Shown here: positions 6,401 through 15,114 of the stretch, one piece after another
How the letters are laid out: the number at the start of each line of letters is the position of its first letter
Numbering within the stretch: the stretch's first letter is position 1
Assembly: GCA_900547615.1 (NCBI GenBank)
Contig: URHH01000037.1
Span: 1-20,204 of the forward strand
DNA: 20,204 nucleotides
Reading direction: 5' to 3'
DNA from: an uncultured Blautia sp.
GTDB taxonomy: Bacteria > Bacillota > Clostridia > Lachnospirales > Lachnospiraceae
Position numbers and translations under genes: made by a program
The notes under the pieces: generated by a model
Seen by the model: only the letters and a program-made list of their open reading frames with translations
What the model was told of the DNA's origin: nothing
Database searches by the model: none

Positions 6401-6949
6401 TTGAGCAGAGTATATATTTTTCTGGCAGACGGCTTTGAGGACATAGAAGGCCTGACGGTTGTAGATTTAATGAGAAGAGCAGAAATAGATATAAAAACAG
6501 TTTCCATCAAAAATTCCAAAGAGGTTACAACCTCTCACGGGATTGCGCTTCTGACAGACTGTATTTTTGAGGAGACAGATTTTTCAGATGCAGATATGCT
6601 GGTGCTTCCGGGAGGAATGCCGGGAACGAAGTATCTGGGTGAATATGCGCCTCTTACAGAGCTTTTGAAATCCTTTTACGGCAAAGGCGGCAAAGTGGCG
6701 GCAATCTGTGCAGCGCCCAGCGTTTTTGCAGAACTGGGATTTCTGGAGGGAAGAAAGGCGACCTCCTATCCTTCCTTTATGGAAAAATTAAAAGGAGCCG
6801 TTCTCACAGAGGAGCCTGTGGCAGTGGACGGCAATGTGACAACAAGCAGAGGGCTTGGGACAGCCATAGATTTTGCCCTGTCCCTTATCGGACAGTTGAA
6901 AGGAATGGAAAAAGCGCAGGAAATCGCAGAATCTATCGTATATTTTTAA
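6401..6949 (+). CDS. DJ-1/PfpI family protein
   Basis: The product is 182 residues and starts with TTG, chosen because AGGAGG (6387-6392) lies 8 bases before it and the family's first strand (VYIFLADGFEDIE) begins right there. DJ-1/ThiJ features are clear: the acidic residue Glu16 in GFEDIEGLT, VLPGGMPG (68-75), and the nucleophile elbow AAICAAPSVFAELG with Cys103. The position where human DJ-1 has its second catalytic-site histidine is occupied by tyrosine in ATSYPSF. VTTSRGLGTAIDFALSLI near the end is the conserved closing helix region. Relatives include YajL and DJ-1, linked to oxidative-stress protection and to repair or removal of reactive carbonyl damage. Which activity applies here is open. 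It is a single gene between the CYTH gene and tig. Confidence 0.9.
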   Translation: MSRVYIFLADGFEDIEGLTVVDLMRRAEIDIKTVSIKNSKEVTTSHGIALLTDCIFEETDFSDADMLVLPGGMPGTKYLGEYAPLTELLKSFYGKGGKVAAICAAPSVFAELGFLEGRKATSYPSFMEKLKGAVLTEEPVAVDGNVTTSRGLGTAIDFALSLIGQLKGMEKAQEIAESIVYF

Positions 6950-6950
6950 A

Positions 6951-6966
6951 AAAACACTGGTGTTTT
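6951..6966 (+). terminator. Possible short terminator before tig
   Basis: AAAACACTGGTGTTTT forms a 6-7 bp hairpin immediately after the DJ-1 family stop, with a short T-rich tail (GATTT). The stem is short and AT-rich, so it would be weak at best. Confidence 0.35.
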
Positions 6967-6977
6967 GATTTCGCTTG

Positions 6978-6986
6978 TGCTATACT
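6978..6986 (+). promoter_or_regulatory. Extended -10 promoter of tig
   Basis: TGCTATACT (6978-6986) is a TGn-extended -10 element 85 bp before the tig ATG. No good -35 is present at 16-18 bp. Transcription would start near 6993, placing the following palindrome in the leader. Confidence 0.5.
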
Positions 6987-6999
6987 ACTACAATGACTG

Positions 7000-7020
7000 T
7001 ATCCTAAGCATAGTAGGATA
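7000..7020 (+). repeat. Palindrome in the tig leader
   Basis: TATCCTA (7000-7006) and TAGGATA (7014-7020) are perfect 7-bp inverted arms around AGCATAG. The element begins about 14 bp past the tig -10. It could be an operator or a 5' mRNA hairpin. It matches neither the CIRCE nor the CtsR heat-shock consensus. Confidence 0.5.
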
Positions 7021-7070
7021 AAATGCAGAAATTAACTAACCTGATATAAATTTAAGGAGGAACATACAAA

Positions 7071-8357
7071 ATGAGTTTACAGGTGGAGAAAATGGAGAAA
7101 AACATGGCGAAGCTTACAATCGAAGTTTCCGCTGAAGATTTAGAGAAGGCAATGCAGAACGCATACCAGAAAGCAAAAGGAAGAATCAGCATCCCGGGAT
7201 TCCGTAAAGGAAAAGCTCCGAGAAAAATGATCGAGCAGATGTACGGAAAAGGAATTTTCCTTGAGGACGCAGTAAACGCCCTGATTCCGGAGCACTACAG
7301 CAAAGCTCTTTCCGAGTGCGAACTGGAGATCGTTTCCCAGCCTCAGATCGACGTAACACAGATGGAGCCTGGAAAAGCTCTTATCTTTACAGCAGAAGTT
7401 GCAGTAAAACCGGAAGTTACATTAGGCGAGTACAAGGGCGTAGAAGTTCCGAAGGCAGAGATCGAAGTAACTGAGGAAGAAATCGAAGCTTCCCTGAAAC
7501 GTGAGCAGGAGAAAAACTCCAGAACAATCACAGTAGAAGACCGCGCAGCAGAAGAAGGCGACATCGTGACAATCGACTTTGAGGGATTTGTAGACGGAGA
7601 CGCTTTTGAAGGCGGAAAAGGCGAGGCATATCCTCTGACACTTGGTTCTCACACATTTATCCCGGGATTTGAAGAGCAGCTTGTTGGTGCAAAAACAGGC
7701 GACCACGTAGAAGTAAACGTGACATTCCCGGAAGAATATCAGGCAAAAGAGCTTGCAGGCAAAGCAGCAGTATTCCAGTGTGATGTTAAGAAGATCGAAG
7801 CAAAAGAGCTTCCGGAGCTTAACGATGATTTTGCAAAAGATGTTTCTGAGTTTGATACTCTTGCAGAATACAAAGAAGACGTAAAGAAAAACCTGACAGA
7901 GAGCAAGGAAAAAGAAGCTCTTCGTGCAAAAGAGGACGCAGCTATCGAAAAAATCATTGAGAACGCTGAGATGGAAATTCCGGAGGCAATGATTGATACA
8001 CAGTGCCGTCAGATGATGGACGATTTCGGAAGAAGAATGCAGTCCCAGGGTCTTTCTATGGAGCAGTACTTCCAGTTCACAGGCCAGACAGCAGAGAAAA
8101 TGATGGAAGACATGAAACCACAGGCTCTCAAGAGAATCCAGACAAGACTTGTTCTTGAAAAAATCGTAGAAGTTGAGAACATTCAGCCGACAGAGGAAGA
8201 AGTAAATGAAGAAATCTCCAAGATGGCAGCTATGTACAAAATGGAAGCTGACAAGTTAAAAGAACTGGTTGGAGAGCGTGAAATGGAACAGATGAAGAAA
8301 GATATGGCTGTACAGAAAGCCGTTACTTTCGTTGCTGAGGCAGCAAAAGAGGCATAA
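7071..8357 (+). CDS. tig: Trigger factor, ribosome-associated chaperone and PPIase
   Basis: The 428-residue product is full length for trigger factor, which docks on the ribosome exit tunnel and shields nascent chains. The ribosome-binding signature GFRKGKAPR lies at 43-51, with Phe44-Arg45-Lys46 numbered as in E. coli. The FKBP-type PPIase domain spans about 155-245 (EEGDIVTIDFEGFVDG, PGFEEQLVG, VTFPEEY). The C-terminal helical chaperone arms follow, ending in an amphipathic lysine/glutamate-rich region. AAGGAGGA precedes the ATG; a second ATG 14 codons in lacks such a site. Codon choice is strongly biased, as in highly expressed genes. It heads a rightward series with clpP, clpX and lon, so folding and degradation functions are grouped. 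Confidence 0.97.
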   Translation: MSLQVEKMEKNMAKLTIEVSAEDLEKAMQNAYQKAKGRISIPGFRKGKAPRKMIEQMYGKGIFLEDAVNALIPEHYSKALSECELEIVSQPQIDVTQMEPGKALIFTAEVAVKPEVTLGEYKGVEVPKAEIEVTEEEIEASLKREQEKNSRTITVEDRAAEEGDIVTIDFEGFVDGDAFEGGKGEAYPLTLGSHTFIPGFEEQLVGAKTGDHVEVNVTFPEEYQAKELAGKAAVFQCDVKKIEAKELPELNDDFAKDVSEFDTLAEYKEDVKKNLTESKEKEALRAKEDAAIEKIIENAEMEIPEAMIDTQCRQMMDDFGRRMQSQGLSMEQYFQFTGQTAEKMMEDMKPQALKRIQTRLVLEKIVEVENIQPTEEEVNEEISKMAAMYKMEADKLKELVGEREMEQMKKDMAVQKAVTFVAEAAKEA

Positions 8358-8411
8358 TCCTGATTTCCATTGATTTTCACAGAGAAGCAGTAATCACTGC
8401 AGGAGGTAATT

Positions 8412-8993
8412 ATGAGTTTTGTACCTTATGTCATTGAGCAGACAAGCAGAGGAGAAAGAAGCTACGATATTTATTCCAGGCTTCTGAATGACAGAATCAT
8501 TTTCCTTGGGGAAGAAGTAACCGACGTGAGCGCCAGCCTGATCGTGGCACAGCTCCTTTTTCTGGAAGCAGAAGATCCGGGAAAAGATATTCAGCTGTAC
8601 ATCAACAGCCCGGGAGGCTCTGTGACAGCCGGTATGGCAATTTATGATACCATGAAATATATCAAATGTGATGTTTCTACAATCTGTCTCGGTATGGCAG
8701 CCAGCATGGGAGCTTTCCTTCTGGCAGGAGGAACAAAGGGCAAACGTTTTGCCCTTCCAAACTCCACCATTATGATCCATCAGCCATCAGGCGGAGCACA
8801 GGGACAGGCTACAGAGATTCAGATTGTAGCAGATCACATCGCAAAAACAAAAAGAACTTTAAATGAGATTCTTGCAGCAAACACCGGACAGCCATACGAG
8901 GTTGTAGAACGGGATACAGACCGCGACAATTATATGTCTGCGGAGGAAGCGAAAGCTTACGGTTTAATTGATGGTGTTGTTGTGCACAAATGA
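8412..8993 (+). CDS. clpP: ATP-dependent Clp protease proteolytic subunit
   Basis: The 193-residue product is the serine protease that forms the double-heptameric chamber loaded by ClpX. The catalytic triad is intact: Ser98 in GMAASMG, His123 in MIHQPSGG and Asp172 in the ERDTDRDNYMSA segment. The N-terminal axial-loop region (VPYVIEQTSRGERSYDIYSRLL) and the INSPGGSVTAGMAIYDTM strand-helix are typical. The pre-catalytic part is short, as in Gram-positive ClpP, so little or no propeptide is expected. AGGAGG precedes the ATG. It lies 54 bp after tig with no terminator and before clpX, from which a hairpin separates it. Confidence 0.98.
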   Translation: MSFVPYVIEQTSRGERSYDIYSRLLNDRIIFLGEEVTDVSASLIVAQLLFLEAEDPGKDIQLYINSPGGSVTAGMAIYDTMKYIKCDVSTICLGMAASMGAFLLAGGTKGKRFALPNSTIMIHQPSGGAQGQATEIQIVADHIAKTKRTLNEILAANTGQPYEVVERDTDRDNYMSAEEAKAYGLIDGVVVHK

Positions 8994-9009
8994 TAACCCT
9001 TGATTGACA

Positions 9010-9036
9010 AAGACTCCTGTAAACCGCAGGAGTCTT
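9010..9036 (+). terminator. Hairpin between clpP and clpX, possible attenuator
   Basis: AAGACTCCTG (9010-9019) and CAGGAGTCTT (9027-9036) form a perfect 10-bp stem with a 7-nt loop, TAAACCG. Only a poor U-tract follows (ATCTTGCT). It could reduce read-through into clpX or act as an mRNA processing or stabilising element. Confidence 0.55.
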
Positions 9037-9076
9037 ATCTTGCTATATAGGATATAGAAAGGAAAGTAAAAAATTC

Positions 9077-10393
9077 ATGGCAGAAAAGATAAGAGATGGA
9101 AAAGTCAGATGTTCCTTTTGCCATAAATCTGAGGACCAGGTAAGGAAACTGATTGCAGGACCGGACGGCGCTTTTATTTGTGACCAGTGTATCGGTATCT
9201 GTTCGGAAATTCTGGAAGAAGAATTTGAAATGTACGGTCAGGAGCCGGACTACACCTCCGGGATCAACCTGATGAAACCGGAAGAAATCCATAAAATTCT
9301 TGACGATTATGTGATCGGACAGGAGGCTGCGAAAAAAGCCCTGTCTGTTTCCGTATACAATCATTACAAACGTGTGACTGCTTTCGGAAATTCCGATGTG
9401 GAACTTCAGAAAAGTAATATTCTTATGCTGGGACCGACAGGCTCCGGCAAGACGCTTCTTGCACAGACACTCGCAAGACTTTTAAATGTGCCGTTTGCCA
9501 TAGCGGACGCCACAAGTCTGACAGAGGCAGGATATGTGGGAGAAGATGTGGAAAATATCCTTCTGAAGATCATTCAGGCGGCAGACTGGGATATAGAAAG
9601 AGCCCAGTACGGAATCATTTACATTGACGAGATTGATAAGATCACAAGAAAATCTGAAAATGCGTCTATTACCCGCGACGTATCAGGAGAGGGCGTTCAG
9701 CAGGCGCTTTTAAAAATATTGGAAGGTACGGTTGCAAGCGTTCCGCCTCAGGGTGGAAGAAAGCATCCGCATCAGGAATTTATCCAGATAGATACCACAA
9801 ATATCCTGTTTATCTGCGGCGGCGCTTTTGACGGACTGGAAAAGATCATCGAGGCGCGTCAGAATACAAAATCCATCGGTTTCGGTGCAGAGGTGGCAGT
9901 ACAGGAAGAAAGAAACGTAGGAGAAGTGCTGAAGGACGTCATGCCTGAGGACTTTGTAAAATTCGGACTGATCCCTGAATTTATCGGACGTGTTCCTGTG
10001 GTGGTTTCTCTGGAAGCATTGGACGAGAAGGCTCTGATCCGTATTTTAAGGGAGCCGAAAAACGCTCTTACAAAACAGTATCATAAATTATTTGAGATGG
10101 ACGGAGTGGAGCTTGATTTTGAGGACGAAGCTCTTGAGGTTGTGGCAAAGAAATCTCTTGAGAGAAAGACAGGAGCCAGAGGACTTCGCGCCATCATGGA
10201 AAATTCCCTGATGGATCTGATGTATACGATTCCGTCAGACGATACGATCCGCAAATGTACCATTACAAAAGAAGTAGTAGAGGGGACCGGAGAGCCGGAG
10301 CTTGAGCGTGGAGAGGCGCCTCAGCAGATAGAGCAGAAGAAGCCTCGGAGAAACACACGCGCAAGAAAGAGCGGCAAGCCGGAAACCGCTTAG
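9077..10393 (+). CDS. clpX: Clp protease ATP-binding unfoldase subunit ClpX
   Basis: This 438-residue AAA+ unfoldase recognises tagged substrates and feeds them to ClpP. The N-terminal C4 zinc domain has Cys12, Cys15, Cys35 and Cys38. Walker A is GPTGSGKT (119-126), the pore-1 loop GYVGED (152-157), Walker B IIYIDEID (180-187) and the RKH pore-2 loop 228-230. The IGF loop that docks into ClpP lies at 267-269 in NTKSIGFGAEV. The C-terminus carries an unusual basic tail (EQKKPRRNTRARKSGK) beyond the AAA+ core. The ribosome binding site (AAAGGA) is about 13 bases from the ATG, longer than ideal, so translation may be weaker than that of clpP. The stop codon overlaps the ribosome binding site of lon. 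Confidence 0.97.
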   Translation: MAEKIRDGKVRCSFCHKSEDQVRKLIAGPDGAFICDQCIGICSEILEEEFEMYGQEPDYTSGINLMKPEEIHKILDDYVIGQEAAKKALSVSVYNHYKRVTAFGNSDVELQKSNILMLGPTGSGKTLLAQTLARLLNVPFAIADATSLTEAGYVGEDVENILLKIIQAADWDIERAQYGIIYIDEIDKITRKSENASITRDVSGEGVQQALLKILEGTVASVPPQGGRKHPHQEFIQIDTTNILFICGGAFDGLEKIIEARQNTKSIGFGAEVAVQEERNVGEVLKDVMPEDFVKFGLIPEFIGRVPVVVSLEALDEKALIRILREPKNALTKQYHKLFEMDGVELDFEDEALEVVAKKSLERKTGARGLRAIMENSLMDLMYTIPSDDTIRKCTITKEVVEGTGEPELERGEAPQQIEQKKPRRNTRARKSGKPETA

Positions 10394-10408
10394 GAAGGAA
10401 TGACATAA

Positions 10409-12727
10409 ATGATGAATCCAATTCAGGTACTGCCTGCTATCGCTCTTCGGGGAACTACGATTTTACCGGGAATGATCGTGCATTTTGATGTAAGCCGGGA
10501 GAGATCTGTAAAGGCGATTGAGGCGGCAATGCTGAACGACCAGAAAATTTTCCTTGTGACGCAGAAGGATCCGGAAGTGGAAACACCGGAGATTTCCGAT
10601 CTGTATCATGTGGGAACGATTGCTTATATTAAACAGGTAGTAAAGCTTCCGAAAAATCTTCTCCGCGTTCTCGTGGAGGGAACAGAGAGAGCAGAGCTTT
10701 TAAGCTTTTCGCAGGAAGTTCCGTTTCTGGAGAGTGAGGTATCTGTTCTTTCAGCGGAAGAGGAAGAGGAATATCCTCCTGCAGTCCGTGAGGCGATGTG
10801 CCGAAGCCTGCGGGATCTGTTTCAGCAGTTTGCAGGGGAGAGCGGAAGAGTAAGCCGGGAGCTTGTAAATCAGATTTTAAGCATAGAAAATCTGGAAGAG
10901 CTTGTGGAACAGATTTCCGTGAATCTTTCCCTTTCTTATCAGAACCGTCAGAAGCTTCTTGAGGCAGTTTCTTTGAGAGACAGGTATGAGCTTCTGGGAG
11001 CGATCCTCACAAATGAGATCGAAGTGGTGGAAATCGGGAAAGACCTTCAGAAAAAAATAAAAGCCCGGATCGACAAAAATCAGAGAGAATATATTTTAAG
11101 AGAACAGCTTAAACTGATCCGCGAGGAGCTGGGAGAAGAAAACACAGTAGACGATGCGGAAGAGTTCAAGAATAAGCTGAAAAAGCTGGAAGCATCAAAA
11201 GAAGTAAAAGAAAAAATCGGAAAAGAGATAGAGCGCTTTAAAAGCATGAGCAGCAATGCGGCGGAGACAACAGTGTTAAGAGGGTACATCGAGACGCTTC
11301 TCGCACTTCCCTGGGATAAACGGTCCACAGATTCTGATGATTTACAGGAAGCGTGGAAAGTTCTTCAGGAAGGACATTACGGTTTAAAAGAAGTGAAGGA
11401 GCGCATTATGGAGTTTCTTTCTGTGAGAAAACTGACACAGAAGGGAAAAAGTCCGATCCTCTGTCTTGTAGGACCGCCCGGAACAGGAAAAACTTCCATT
11501 GCCCGTTCCATTGCAGAGGCGATGAATAAGAAGTACGTCCGCATCTGCCTCGGCGGCGTGCGCGATGAGGCGGAAATCCGCGGTCACAGAAAAACGTATG
11601 TGGGCGCTATGCCGGGAAGGATCACAGAGGCATTAAAGCAGGTAGGCGTGAGCAATCCGCTGATGCTTCTCGACGAGATCGACAAGACAAGCAGCGATTA
11701 TAAGGGAGATACTTCTTCCGCTCTTCTTGAGGTTCTTGACCCGGAACAGAACAGCCATTTTACAGATCACTATGTAGAGCTTCCGCAGGATCTTTCCGAG
11801 GTGCTTTTTGTGGCGACAGCCAACGATGTGCAGGGCATTCCCCGTCCTCTTCTTGACAGAATGGAGCTTATCGAAATTTCCGGTTATTCTGAAAATGAGA
11901 AGGAGCACATTGCAAAAGAACATCTCATTCCGCGCCAGATGGAGATAAACGGTGTGCCGGAAGGCTGCCTTACGATTCAGTCGGCTGCTCTTGGAAAAAT
12001 CATTAATAATTACACGAAAGAGGCAGGCGTTCGAAATCTGGAGAGAAGCATCGGAAGGATATGCAGGAGAACAGCCCGCGCCATTATGGAAAAAGGAAAG
12101 AAGCGCGTTGTGGTGACAACGAAGAACCTTCCGGATTTCCTCGGAAAAGAGCGGTTTAATTATCTCATGGCAAACCCGAAAGACGAAATTGGAATTTCAA
12201 GAGGTCTTGCCTGGACTCAGGTTGGAGGAGATACCCTCCAGATAGAAGTAAACGTCATGCCGGGAAAAGGCGAGTTTCTTCTTACAGGACAGCTTGGAGA
12301 TGTGATGAAGGAATCTGCCCAGGCGGGCATTACCTATATCCGTTCCATTGCAGACAGATACGAGATTTCTCCGGAATATTTCCAGGAACACGACATTCAT
12401 ATCCACATTCCGGAGGGAGCCGTTCCAAAAGACGGTCCGTCCGCAGGAATCACAATGGCGACAGCCATGCTTTCCGCTATTGTGGAGAAGCCGGTGCGCG
12501 CTGACCTTGCCATGACAGGCGAAATTACATTAAGGGGCAGAGTCCTTGCGATCGGAGGCTTAAAAGAAAAGCTTCTCGCTGCAAAATATGCAAAAATAAA
12601 AGAGGTTCTTGTGCCGGGAGAAAACCGCCCGGATATAGAAGAACTGGATAAAGAAATTACAAAGGGACTTACCATTACCTTTGTGGAGACAATGGACGAA
12701 GTGCTTGAGAAAGCGCTTGTAAAATAG
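10409..12727 (+). CDS. lon: ATP-dependent Lon protease (LonA type)
   Basis: The 772-residue product matches cytoplasmic LonA in length. It has an N-terminal substrate-recognition domain (about 1-200, LPAIALRGTTILPGM at the start), a coiled-coil/helical linker with KARIDKNQREYILREQ, and a AAA+ module with Walker A GPPGTGKT (355-362) and Walker B LMLLDEID (418-425). The C-terminal protease has a Ser-Lys dyad: Ser678 in KDGPSAG and Lys721 in GGLKEKLLAA. It degrades misfolded and regulatory proteins. Two tandem ATGs open the gene. AGGAAGGAA, overlapping the clpX stop codon, is its ribosome binding site, so translation is probably coupled to clpX. The membrane-bound lonB copy found beside lonA in several Bacillota is absent here. 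Confidence 0.97.
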   Translation: MMNPIQVLPAIALRGTTILPGMIVHFDVSRERSVKAIEAAMLNDQKIFLVTQKDPEVETPEISDLYHVGTIAYIKQVVKLPKNLLRVLVEGTERAELLSFSQEVPFLESEVSVLSAEEEEEYPPAVREAMCRSLRDLFQQFAGESGRVSRELVNQILSIENLEELVEQISVNLSLSYQNRQKLLEAVSLRDRYELLGAILTNEIEVVEIGKDLQKKIKARIDKNQREYILREQLKLIREELGEENTVDDAEEFKNKLKKLEASKEVKEKIGKEIERFKSMSSNAAETTVLRGYIETLLALPWDKRSTDSDDLQEAWKVLQEGHYGLKEVKERIMEFLSVRKLTQKGKSPILCLVGPPGTGKTSIARSIAEAMNKKYVRICLGGVRDEAEIRGHRKTYVGAMPGRITEALKQVGVSNPLMLLDEIDKTSSDYKGDTSSALLEVLDPEQNSHFTDHYVELPQDLSEVLFVATANDVQGIPRPLLDRMELIEISGYSENEKEHIAKEHLIPRQMEINGVPEGCLTIQSAALGKIINNYTKEAGVRNLERSIGRICRRTARAIMEKGKKRVVVTTKNLPDFLGKERFNYLMANPKDEIGISRGLAWTQVGGDTLQIEVNVMPGKGEFLLTGQLGDVMKESAQAGITYIRSIADRYEISPEYFQEHDIHIHIPEGAVPKDGPSAGITMATAMLSAIVEKPVRADLAMTGEITLRGRVLAIGGLKEKLLAAKYAKIKEVLVPGENRPDIEELDKEITKGLTITFVETMDEVLEKALVK

Positions 12728-12740
12728 AGAGGAACAGCCA

Positions 12741-13358
12741 ATGATTATAAAAAATGTATCACTGGATATTGTGTGCGGCATCACAAGCAGGCTTCCGGAA
12801 ACAAAACGACCGGAGATTGCGTTCGCGGGAAAATCAAACGTGGGAAAATCCTCCCTTATTAATGCGCTTATGAACAGGAAGGCTCTGGCGCGCACAAGTT
12901 CCCAGCCGGGAAAAACGCAGACCATCAATTTTTATAATATTAACGAAGTCATGTATCTTGTGGATCTGCCCGGATATGGATATGCAAAGGTTTCCCCTTC
13001 CGAAAAGGCAAAATGGGGAAAAATGATTGAAAAATATCTTCATACATCAAAAGATCTGAAGGCGGTCTTTCTTCTTGTGGATATACGCCACGAGCCTTCC
13101 GCTAACGACAAACAGATGTATGACTGGATCCTCCATAATGGATATGAGCCGATTATTATTGCCACAAAGCTTGACAAGCTGAAACGAAGCCAGGTGCAGA
13201 AAAGCATAAAGGCGATCAGGGAAGGGCTGAAGCTTCCAAAAGAGGGAATCCTCATTCCTTTTTCTGCTGAGACGAAGCAGGGAAGGGAAGAAATCTGGAA
13301 TCTGATGGATGAGCTTACCGGTCTTGGAGAAGAAACGGAAAAAGAACAAAAGGCGTAA
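12741..13358 (+). CDS. engB: Ribosome biogenesis GTPase EngB (YsxC/YihA)
   Basis: This 205-residue small GTPase is needed for 50S subunit assembly. The G1 loop is GKSNVGKSS (30-38), G2 a threonine in KTQTINFYN, G3 DLPGYG (75-80), G4 TKLDK (142-146) and G5 an SAE triplet near the C-terminus. KRPEIAFAG just before G1 is typical of EngB. It begins 13 bp after lon, with GAGAGGAA as ribosome binding site. lon-engB adjacency is widely conserved in Bacillota. The C-terminal 12 residues are charged and variable. Confidence 0.96.
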   Translation: MIIKNVSLDIVCGITSRLPETKRPEIAFAGKSNVGKSSLINALMNRKALARTSSQPGKTQTINFYNINEVMYLVDLPGYGYAKVSPSEKAKWGKMIEKYLHTSKDLKAVFLLVDIRHEPSANDKQMYDWILHNGYEPIIIATKLDKLKRSQVQKSIKAIREGLKLPKEGILIPFSAETKQGREEIWNLMDELTGLGEETEKEQKA

Positions 13359-13390
13359 AGCACATTGCTACGAAGGAGAGCAGAACGACA

Positions 13391-14236
13391 ATGGGAATCA
13401 TCAAGGCATTGAAGCTGGGATTTGATTATCTGAAATATGATGACAATGGAAATGTAGAAGATACGCAAAGAGCAGTAAATGATGTAAACATGGAGATTGA
13501 AGAGGGCGAGTTTGTGGCAGTCCTGGGGCATAACGGTTCAGGAAAATCCACACTGGCGAAGCATTTAAACGCCCTTTTGCTTCCTTCCGAGGGAACGCTC
13601 TGGGTGGACGATATGGATACGTCAAAGGAGCCGGAGCTCTGGAAAATCCGCCAGAAAGCGGGAATGGTTTTTCAGAATCCAGACAACCAGATCATCGGAA
13701 CCGTTGTGGAGGAGGACGTGGGATTTGGTCCGGAAAACATGGGCGTGCCCACAGAGGATATATGGAAGCGTGTGGACGACAGCCTGAAAAAAGTAGGCAT
13801 GACTGCATATCGCCATCATTCTCCCAATAAGCTTTCCGGAGGACAGAAGCAGCGCGTTGCCATAGCGGGAGTTGTGGCAATGCACCCCAGATGTATCGTG
13901 CTGGACGAACCTACTGCCATGCTTGACCCCAACGGAAGAAAAGAAGTGCTTGAGGCAGTGCGGGAACTGAATCAAAAGGAAAAAGTGACGGTAATCTTAA
14001 TTACCCACTATATGGAAGAAGTGATCCACGCAGATAAGGTTTACGTCATGGACGGCGGAAGCGTGGTGCTGGAAGGCACGCCCAGAGAGATTTTCTCCCA
14101 GGTGGATACACTCAAAAAATACCGTCTTGATGTGCCCCAGGTTACGCTTCTTGCCCATGAACTGAGAAAATCCGGCGTGTCCATTCCGGAGGGAATACTG
14201 ACGAAAGAAGAATTGGTGAGTGCCTTATGTCAATAG
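13391..14236 (+). CDS. ecfA1: ECF transporter ATPase, first subunit
   Basis: This 281-residue ABC ATPase belongs to the energy-coupling factor module that drives uptake of vitamins and metal ions captured by separate S components. Walker A is GHNGSGKST (46-54), the Q-loop glutamine is Gln95 in VFQNPDNQI, the signature is LSGGQKQR (148-155), Walker B IVLDEPTAMLDP has Glu173 and the switch histidine is His206 in ITHYMEE. FQNPDNQ is typical of EcfA1. The extended C-terminal tail (QVTLLAHELRKSG) matches the dimer-contact domain of EcfA proteins. AAGGAGAG lies 11 bases before the ATG. The stop overlaps the start of the next ATPase by 10 bases, indicating translational coupling. Confidence 0.95.
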   Translation: MGIIKALKLGFDYLKYDDNGNVEDTQRAVNDVNMEIEEGEFVAVLGHNGSGKSTLAKHLNALLLPSEGTLWVDDMDTSKEPELWKIRQKAGMVFQNPDNQIIGTVVEEDVGFGPENMGVPTEDIWKRVDDSLKKVGMTAYRHHSPNKLSGGQKQRVAIAGVVAMHPRCIVLDEPTAMLDPNGRKEVLEAVRELNQKEKVTVILITHYMEEVIHADKVYVMDGGSVVLEGTPREIFSQVDTLKKYRLDVPQVTLLAHELRKSGVSIPEGILTKEELVSALCQ

Positions 14237-15114
14237 AGTTAAAAGATGTAACTTATACCTACAGTCCGGGAACTGCTTATGAAATCCATGCTCTTAAAAA
14301 TATTAATCTGTCCATACCGGACGGACAGTTTATTGGGGTCATTGGACATACGGGAAGCGGAAAATCCACCTTGATTCAGCATTTAAACGCTTTAATTCAG
14401 CCGACATCCGGTACAATTCTCTATAATGGAGAAGATGTGTGGGCGGAAAAATACGACAGGAGAGCACTCCGCAGTCAGGTAGGGCTTGTGTTCCAGTATC
14501 CGGAACATCAGCTTTTCGAAAGCGACGTGCTTTCTGATGTATGTTTTGGTCCCATGAATCAGGGACTTACAAGGGAAGAAGCGGAAAAAGAGGCAAAAAA
14601 GGCTCTGGAGCAGGTTGGTTTTAAAGAAAAAAACTACGGAAAGTCTCCTTTTGAGCTTTCCGGCGGGCAGAAAAAGCGGGTTGCCATTGCAGGCGTTCTC
14701 GCCATGAATCCGAAGATCCTGATTCTTGATGAGCCGACGGCTGGTCTTGATCCGAAAGGAAGAGACGACATTCTGGATCAGATCGCGCTCCTTCATAAAG
14801 AAAGAGGGATCACCATTATTCTTGTTTCTCACAGTATGGAGGACATTGCGAAATATGTGGAGCGTCTGATCGTAATGAACGGAGGCGAGGTTGCCTTTGA
14901 CGATACGCCGAAAGCAGTCTTTTCCCATTATAAAGAACTGGAAGAGATGGGGCTTGCTGCGCCGCAGATCACATATATTATGAATGATTTAAAGAAAAAC
15001 GGCTTAGATGTAGATACAGATGCAACTACCGTGGAGGAGGCGAAAGAGAGTATTTTAAAAGCTCTTCGAAACAGCCATTCCTCACTTTTGAAGGAGGACG
15101 GAAACCATGCTTAG
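14227..15114 (+). CDS. ecfA2: ECF transporter ATPase, second subunit
   Basis: This 295-residue partner ATPase forms the heterodimer with EcfA1. Walker A is GHTGSGKST (40-48), the Q-loop FQYPEHQLFE has Gln90, the signature is LSGGQKKR (144-151), Walker B LILDEPTAGLDP has Glu169 and the switch histidine is His202 in LVSHSMEDI. FQYPEHQLFE is the usual EcfA2 form and distinguishes it from EcfA1. It starts inside ecfA1 (10-base overlap) and its end overlaps ecfT by 8 bases. The C-terminal tail (AAPQITYIMNDLKKNG) is the EcfA dimer-contact region, and the last 15 residues are variable. Confidence 0.95.
   Translation: MSIELKDVTYTYSPGTAYEIHALKNINLSIPDGQFIGVIGHTGSGKSTLIQHLNALIQPTSGTILYNGEDVWAEKYDRRALRSQVGLVFQYPEHQLFESDVLSDVCFGPMNQGLTREEAEKEAKKALEQVGFKEKNYGKSPFELSGGQKKRVAIAGVLAMNPKILILDEPTAGLDPKGRDDILDQIALLHKERGITIILVSHSMEDIAKYVERLIVMNGGEVAFDDTPKAVFSHYKELEEMGLAAPQITYIMNDLKKNGLDVDTDATTVEEAKESILKALRNSHSSLLKEDGNHA

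Noticed and set aside
6967..7070. CIRCE or CtsR heat-shock operator before tig
   Set aside because: Neither TTAGCACTC-N9-GAGTGCTAA nor the GGTCAAA tandem repeat is present.
13359..13390. Vitamin riboswitch before the ECF module
   Set aside because: The gap to engB is only about 30 bp, too short for any known riboswitch.
13040..13531. Long leftward frame of 163 codons over the engB/ecfA1 junction
   Set aside because: It lies opposite two well-supported genes, has no ribosome binding site and its composition follows the codon pattern of the sense strand.
14392..14928. Leftward frame of 178 codons inside ecfA2
   Set aside because: It is antisense to a complete ATPase with all motifs and looks like a frame kept open by the sense codons.
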